Shown: positions 58,377 through 64,000 of the stretch, in pieces
Layout: the number at the start of each line of letters is the position of its first letter
How positions within the stretch are numbered: the stretch's first letter is position 1
Source of the DNA: Cephalotrichum gorgonifer
Taxonomy: Eukaryota; Ascomycota; Sordariomycetes; Microascales; Microascaceae
Assembly: GCA_900312665.1 (NCBI GenBank)
Contig: ONZQ02000010.1
Span: 744,001 to 808,000 of the forward strand
Direction: 5' to 3'
DNA: 64,000 bases
Translations under genes and position numbers: made by a program
Notes under the pieces: model-generated
What the model was told of the DNA's origin: nothing
Seen by the model: only the letters and a program-made list of their open reading frames with translations
Database searches by the model: none

Positions 58377-59968
58377 TTACAAGCTTTCCAGGTCCAGAGG
58401 CCCTTCCTCCCGAACAGTCTCCCATATCCGGCCCAAGGTACTCGGCCCCCTCTTCAGGAACCGGCCAACGCCCTTGGCCGCGACAATACCCCCTCCATCC
58501 CTGTCCCATACGACATTACCCCTGAGAATGGTATACCTTGGCCAGTTCCGCACTTTCCTGCCTTCGTAGGGCGTGTAGTCCACATCATGATGCAGCATGT
58601 CATTCGTGACGGACAATTCCCCCAGCGCGTCCTCAGGATACCAAATCACCAAGTCCGCGTCGGAAACGCCTGGGATCATGGCTCCCTTCTTCGGATACAT
58701 CCCGTACAGTTTAGCCGCGTTTGTAGACGACACCTCGACGAACTTATTCAGCGCCAGCCTAGCTGCCGAAAAGGCGAGCGGGAGTCGCGTCTCGATGCCC
58801 GGCAGGCCGTTCGGCACGTACCTGAACCGGCCGACGGGGTACTCCTCCGTGATGCACGACTTCTTCCCCGCCACGGCGTCGTCGTACCTGAAGGGGCAGT
58901 GATCGGAGCTGAGCACGGTGAAGGTGCCGTTCTCGAGGCCCGTCCAGATGGCGTCCTGGTCGGCCTTGTTCCGCGGCGGCGGGGAGCAGACGCACTTGGC
59001 GCCCTCGAATCCCGGCTTGTCGAGGTCGTCGCGCGTGAGGAAGAGGTACTGCGGGCAGGTCTCTGCGAGGACGGGCTGGCCCGCCGACTGCGCGGCGCGG
59101 ATCCGGGAGGCGGCCGAGGGGTCGCTGATGTGGACGAGGAGGATGGGGGTGTTGGAGATGAGGGAGGAGAGGGCGATGGCGCGGTTCGTGGCCTCGGCCT
59201 CGAGGATGGGCGGGCGCGAGTTGGAGTGGTACTTTGGCGCGAACTTGCCCTGGGCCTCGAGCTGGTCGGTGAGCCAGTTAAGGACGTCGCCGTTCTCGGC
59301 GTGGATCATGGTTAGGATCTCGTTCTGGCGCGCGCCCAGCAGCACGCTCAGGATCTGGTCGTCGCGGAGCTGCAGGGCCGTGTAGGTCATGTAGATCTTT
59401 ACGGACGAGACGCCCTCGTCCTCCTTCAGGGCCTTTAGCTCATCCAGGGCCTCGGGGTTCGGGTCGGACATGAGCAGGTGGAAGCCGTAGTCCGTGTAGC
59501 AGTTGCCCGTCGCCAGAGCATGGGTCGACGCGACGGCCGTCAGGAGCGAGGGCTGGCTCTTATTCTGCGGCGCAAAGGCGACGACGGTGGTGTTTCCTCC
59601 CGCGACAGCTGATCGGGTGCCAGTCTCCCAGCTGTCTGCGGACCGGCCCGTGGAGCCCTTGATGAAGATGGCAGGCTCTTCGAGATGGGCGTGGCAGTCT
59701 ATGCCTCCAGGCTACGCAGAAAGTCAGTTTCATCTCAAGGACTTGACGGATACTCCGTCCCTCTCGGGATGCTCTAGGAACTGACCATGACATATCCCCC
59801 TTCCGCATCTATTACACGCTTGGCATTCGCCTGGGCAAGCGACCCCGACGGGGCTTGAAGCACGATCTTCTCATCCTTGATCGCGAGATCCCATGCTGCG
59901 ACATCACTCGCTGTTACACATATGCCATTGGTGATTACCAGGTCATACTCTGTGTTTAGGGCTGACAT
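58377..59968 (-). CDS. Dihydropyrimidinase / D-hydantoinase
   Basis: A cyclic-amidohydrolase metalloenzyme opening dihydropyrimidine or hydantoin rings. Exons 59968-59786 and 59711-58377 (74-nt intron, phase 0) give 505 aa. The metal site is readable: HAH at residues 68-70 in PGGIDCHAHLEEP, the carboxylated Lys at about 166 in SSVKIYMTY, His at about 198 in MIHAENGD, a further His in LLVHIS, and the Asp of SSDHCPF. The C-terminal region with NAAKLYGMYPKKGAMIPG and DADLVIWYPED is typical of the family. The length is normal. It ends 91 bp from the NACHT pseudogene and is transcribed away from the Zn2Cys6 regulator. Whether the natural substrate is dihydrouracil or a hydantoin cannot be told. 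Confidence 0.9.
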
Positions 59969-60888
59969 TTTTGAACGCTTGATGAGGGTCTCGTGAGTGC
60001 TTCTTCGGGGAGAGAAGTCGTCTGTGACTGACGATCCCGGACATAATAACCCATGTCCTTAATCAAGGCCATTGCCAATTGTCAATTGTCATCGGCGGTA
60101 TCGCACCTGGCACTATCCATGTACTCGTAGGAGCTGAGCTAGTGTAAGTTATCATGGTAGAGCCAGCGAGCTTGTGCAGGCCGTGTCTGTCCGGCTTCTC
60201 CAACTCGGCGGGCACGGCACATGGATCGGCCGGGTTTCGGAGGATAAGATAAGATCTGTACGTACTCGTCCGCGATAAGATAAAGCGCCGTGGTAAATGC
60301 AAGCGAGCGGTCACCACTCAAGGCCGGCGACCTGGAGCCAATAAGAAGCACCGAAAATCTAACCAATACCTCGAGCCACAGCGCATGGAAGTATCCAAGC
60401 TTGAGGGACACGATGGTGATTGGACATTGCTATCCCGTTGTCCCCACATAGCATTCATCCATCATCCACAACCTACAATCTCTCACCCCGCCTTGTTCTT
60501 GTCTCTCTCCAAAAACCCCCCGACGTTCGGATTGGGATGCAGGGATGATAATGGGTACTTTGAATTCGAACTAACTAGCGACACTAGGCTCTCGAAATGC
60601 TAGCGAACTGTGGTTGAGTAATGGAAGTCACTGAAATATGAAGTCCCTGGTTGGTCAAGCGATAACCACTCTCCTTTATTCTTTATCTTGGTGCATTAGT
60701 TGTTCGTCATGTCCCTCTCCGGTGTCTGGCGCTACTCTAGCTACCGAAGGACCCCTTCCAGAACGGTGGAGATGCTTACCTCTCCTTTGCTCTCAAGACT
60801 GCTCATTCGAGCTCCCTGAGCAAGCTGACCTCTATTCGACTGGCCCCTTCACCCTTAATGACTTCCAGTGAATATCGAGCTGTTCGTA
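59969..60888. promoter_or_regulatory. Divergent promoter region, hydantoinase / Zn2Cys6 regulator
   Basis: 920 bp between two divergent start codons, no gene. It contains TACTCGTA at 60122-60129 and CGG triplets near 60092, 60223 and 60236 (a type often bound by Zn2Cys6 proteins). No clear CGG-N-CCG dyad was found by eye. Confidence 0.45.
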
Positions 60889-63125
60889 ATGCAGAGAATA
60901 ACGCGCGCTCAAGCTGCTAGTAAGTACTTGCGCACTTACTATCCTTCCATGCGAAATAGTCTGACACTAGTCTAGCTAGAGCAGCGTGCACAGCATGCCA
61001 CCAGCGGAAGGTCAAATGTGACGCCCATGATGTCGGAATACCATGCTCCAGCTGTAGACTTGCGTCGCGGGATGACTGTCGAATCCATCAGAAGCGCAAG
61101 CGCGCGTCCAAGTCGGCAGCCCGTTCCCTCGTCTCAGCCAGCCCCAGGCTCCTGGCTCGCTCCTCAGTTACAAACGGGGAACCGACGAGCCCACGAAACA
61201 CTGTAAATGTGGTAGCATCACCACAGTCCCCCATCGCCGCCTCCCCCGCCGACGACAGACAGTCCCTACGGTGGACACCAGCCTCGGCCGGCCTGGCGGG
61301 AGTAGACATCCATGCGGCCGAGGACGGCGAGTACCTTTACAAGCGCCACCTCGTCGAGTTCATCGACCAGCCGGAGCTCGTCGAGCGGCCGATCGACAGC
61401 AAGGCCCGCATGACCTACATCGGCACCGACGTCTCCAACGTCAACTTCCTAGTGCGCAATCAGTTCGGCGCCCGCCTCCCGGCCTCGGACGTCTGCCACT
61501 ACCCGACGAACCGGATAGCCCAGCGCTCGCTAGCCGACGGTCTTCCCTTGGACGCCTTCCAGCTACCGCCGAAAGACACGGTCGACCAGCTGCTGAACGC
61601 GTACTTCCGCCACGTCAACCCGGGCTTCCCCGTCGTCGACGAGCGCATCTTCGTGACGCAGTATCGCGCCAGGGACCCGGAAAATCGGCCGTCCCTGCTT
61701 CTCCTGAACGCCATCCTCGTCGTCGGTGCGCACGTGCTGTACAGCCGCGACCAGGAGAAGCGCGACTCGTGCAAGGCCGCCTTCTTCAGGCGTGCCAAGA
61801 CCCTCTTCGACGCGGGCTTCGAGCGGAACAGGGACACGACCGTGCAGGCCGCGCTGCTCCTCACGTGGCACACGGACGGGCCCGAGGACGTCACCGCCAA
61901 CGTCTGGTTTTGGCTCGGCGTCGCTGTTCGGACGGCCATGGGCCTCGGGATGCACCGCGACGCAGACGGCAGCACCCTCGTACCGCACAACAAGCGCATG
62001 TGGCGGCGCGTCTGGTGGCTCCTGTTCCAGAGCGACGTCTGGGCGAGCCTGCAGTACGGCAGGCCGCAGTCCATACACCTCGAGGACTCCAACGTCCAGA
62101 AGCTCGGCGTGTCAGACTTCGTGGACTGCGGGGACGACGTGCGGCCCGAGTACATGATCCAGATGTCGCAGCTGGCCGTCATCATCTCCGAGGCACTTAG
62201 GGCCCGCGCGCGGGCCGTGAATGCGGAGGCTCGAGCGGCCGATCTACGGCAGACGGACGAGAAGCTGGCGAGCTGGGCGTTGCGCCTCCTGCCACAGCTG
62301 CATCTCACCACGGCCTCGGGCTCGGACATCTGGAGCGCTAACTTGCACGTGCACTATAACACCGCTTTGATACTCCTCCACCGATCCCCGCCGCACCCAG
62401 GCCCCAAGGACGCAGTTGCGGGGCAAAGGCAACACGACGAGAATTCGGAAATCTGCGTGGCGGCGGCGAGCGCGGTGCAGTCGCTCTTCCAGAGCCTCTG
62501 CCAGTCGGATAACCTGAGGTGTCTCTGGATGTCGACGATCAACTGCCTCTTCACGGCGTTGATCCAGCTCAGCACCGAGATCCGCCTGTCCAACCCGCTC
62601 CTGGCAATCTCGGCACTGAGGAGGTACGATTCGGCGCTCGTGTCACTGAAGCGGCTCGCGGAGTACTGGCCGAACGCGCAGTCGATCCTCCATTTCTTCG
62701 AGAAGTCGGCAAGGATAAACTCGGCGCGGGAGCCTGACGCAGGCCGCCCAAGGCAAGCCGGTGTGGAGGCCAGGCTAGGTCCGGGCACGACCATGACGCA
62801 AGACTCGAGGGTGTCAGTACCTCTTGGTACCGTTGGGGCGGTTAGACCTGGACCTAGCCTAGGCGACCTTCCACCGTCGCAGTTCAACGCTGGGACGCAA
62901 ATGGAAATGACCGGGCCTGCTATGCCATTTGAAGATACACATCCCCTCCAGCAGCAGTCTATGTCTAGCTTGCTTCAGCCGGCGTGTAAGCGGTCGGATG
63001 ACGGTGTAAGTGGCGATTACAATGACGTTGACGACGCGGAAGAGATGCCCGATACGTGGAAAGAGTGGCAGAGCCAAAACTGGAATGCGCCCGAATTTCC
63101 AGATGTATTTTTATTCACTTTCTAA
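60889..63125 (+). CDS. Zn2Cys6 transcription factor with fungal-specific regulatory domain
   Basis: A nuclear DNA-binding regulator. Exons 60889-60919 (31 nt) and 60976-63125 join over a 56-nt intron (GTAAGT, CTGAC branch, TCTAG) to give 726 aa. The zinc cluster is at about residues 15-45: CTAC, HQRKVKC, DAHDVGIPC, SSC, then RLASRDDC (C-x2-C-x6-C-x8-C-x2-C-x7-C), followed by a basic KRKRASK patch. The middle homology region runs from roughly residue 205 to 470 (LNAYFRHVNPGFPVVDERIF, WFWLGVAVRTAMGLGMHRDA, RRVWWLLFQSDVW). The cysteine cluster is upstream of any long frame's first ATG, so gene callers may miss it. Style recalls Ctf1/FarB-type regulators, a weak inference. It may control the divergent hydantoinase gene. 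Confidence 0.88.
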
Positions 63126-63303
63126 CAAAACATATCGTCAAATTTCTAGACGTAATTTCATTCACATTCCAAACACGTAGTATCTAAACATATTGAACAG
63201 GAAATATCTAGATGTATTTTTATTCACATTCTAAACACATAGTATCTAAACATAACATCATTACTCTTAGCTCCTTGCTCCTCCTAGTTCTCCTCCCACT
63301 CCC

Positions 63304-64000
63304 TCAGCAGAGCCCGAGCGACGCCCGCCCAAAGTCCTTCTCGCACTCGCCGTCGTCCTCCTCGATCTTGGCGGGGATGGGCTTGTTCGCCAGCGGCGTG
63401 AGCCTGAAGGCGTGGCGGCGCTCGCCGGCCGGGTAGTCCAGCGTCTGCGAGTGGTTGGTGACGCGCTGGTCCCAGACGAGGACGGTGCCGGCTTCGTAGC
63501 GGACGCGGCACTGGAAGTCCTGGCGCTTGGCGATGTGGTCGAAGAGGAAGCGGAGGAGGTAGTCGGACTCCTCCTGGTCGAATCCCACGATCTTCTTGGT
63601 GTAGACGGGGTTCACGTCTATGGGTCTGTGTTAGCTTCTCTTCTTCTTCTCGCATCAGGCCAGCCTTCATGGCATGGTACAATAACGGGGGGTGGGGCGG
63701 GGAGGCCCATGGGATTAAAACTTACACAGCGCCTTTTCCTTGGTAACTGGGTGGACGATGACGACGGGGTGCTCCTGAACAAGCTCTGCCCTCCGCATAA
63801 CCGCATTCTCCCCGTTCTTCAGCTCCTGCGTCACGCCGTCGTTGTTAGTGTGGATCGCCGTCAGGCCTTCGAGCCTCTTCCTGAACCTCGGGCTCAGCGA
63901 CTTGAACGCCTGCACGCTCGAGCTGACGAGCGTGTCACCCCCCGCGGCGGCCGGCGACTCCAGCATGCAGATGAACGTGGTCCCGGGCGTCTGCGGCTCG
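63304..64000 (-). CDS. TauD/TfdA-family 2-oxoglutarate dioxygenase (3' part)
   Basis: Fe(II)/2-oxoglutarate oxygenase, probably of the sulfonate/taurine (Jlp1-like) branch. Only the C-terminal part is in the window; exons 63617-63304 and 64000-63726 join in phase 1 over a 108-nt intron (GTAAGT, CCATAG). The N-terminal part and first metal residues lie beyond the edge. Visible family marks: TTFICML, RRAELVQEHPVVIVHPVTKEKAL, then RYEAGTVLVWDQRVTNHS with the third metal-ligand His, and GERRHAFRLTPLANKP with the Arg that holds 2-oxoglutarate. It could alternatively act on xanthine or another anion. Transcribed toward the Zn2Cys6 gene, 178 bp apart tail to tail. Confidence 0.82.

Noticed and set aside
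61271..62200. 309-aa plus-strand open frame within the transcription factor
   Set aside because: Out-of-frame Arg/Ala/Pro-rich shadow; the other frame carries the conserved regulatory domain.

Overview
This window looks like a nuclear chromosome segment of a filamentous ascomycete (Pezizomycotina, probably Sordariomycetes). The evidence is many short introns (about 56-133 nt) with GTAAGT/GTATGT-type donors and CTAAC/CTGAC-type branch points, GC-rich third codon positions, an intron-containing tRNA-Arg(CCG), a nuclear-encoded mitochondrial ATP synthase subunit c, and families typical of these fungi (Zn2Cys6 regulator, DASH Spc34, pisatin-demethylase-like P450, NACHT/STAND protein). The exon structures were worked out by hand from splice motifs and reading-phase agreement. 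No alignments were run.

Layout from left to right: a gene-free 3.4 kb; a protein tyrosine phosphatase (-); the Golgi tether subunit COG3 (-, five exons); a doubtful or decayed reading frame near 10-11.4 kb; about 4.5 kb of non-coding DNA holding a minisatellite and a foldback/direct-repeat cluster; an Fmp25-like RCC1-repeat mitochondrial protein (+); tRNA-Arg (-); a Ymc1-type mitochondrial carrier (+); a seven-exon cytochrome P450 (+); a 4.4 kb gene-poor gap; ATP synthase subunit 9 (+); a nonsense-riddled alpha/beta-hydrolase pseudogene (-); a Tip20/RINT1 tether (+); a Sas2-like MYST acetyltransferase (-); a secreted Ser/Thr-rich protein with a CBM19-like module (-); Sld2 (-) head to head with an Shb17-type sedoheptulose bisphosphatase (+); a Topors-like RING protein (+) tail to tail with DASH subunit Spc34 (-); an acidic hypothetical protein (-); a NACHT/STAND (fungal NLR) pseudogene (+); a dihydropyrimidinase/D-hydantoinase (-) divergent from a Zn2Cys6 transcription factor (+); and the 3' part of a TauD-family dioxygenase (-) running off the right edge.

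Most genes are housekeeping and unrelated to one another: vesicle tethering (COG3, Tip20), mitochondria (Fmp25, Ymc1, Atp9), replication and mitosis (Sld2, Spc34), chromatin (Sas2) and carbon metabolism (Shb17). The right end (hydrolase, regulator, dioxygenase) could be a small nutrient-scavenging locus. The most unusual features are two clearly broken genes whose stops are all explained by single C-to-T or G-to-A changes (RIP-like), a three-copy CCAAT plus E-box repeat in the sld2/shb17 promoter, and two short motifs (TACTCCGTA and TACTCGTA) that recur between genes. I saw no CRISPR array, no intact transposon and no clearly novel multi-gene system.
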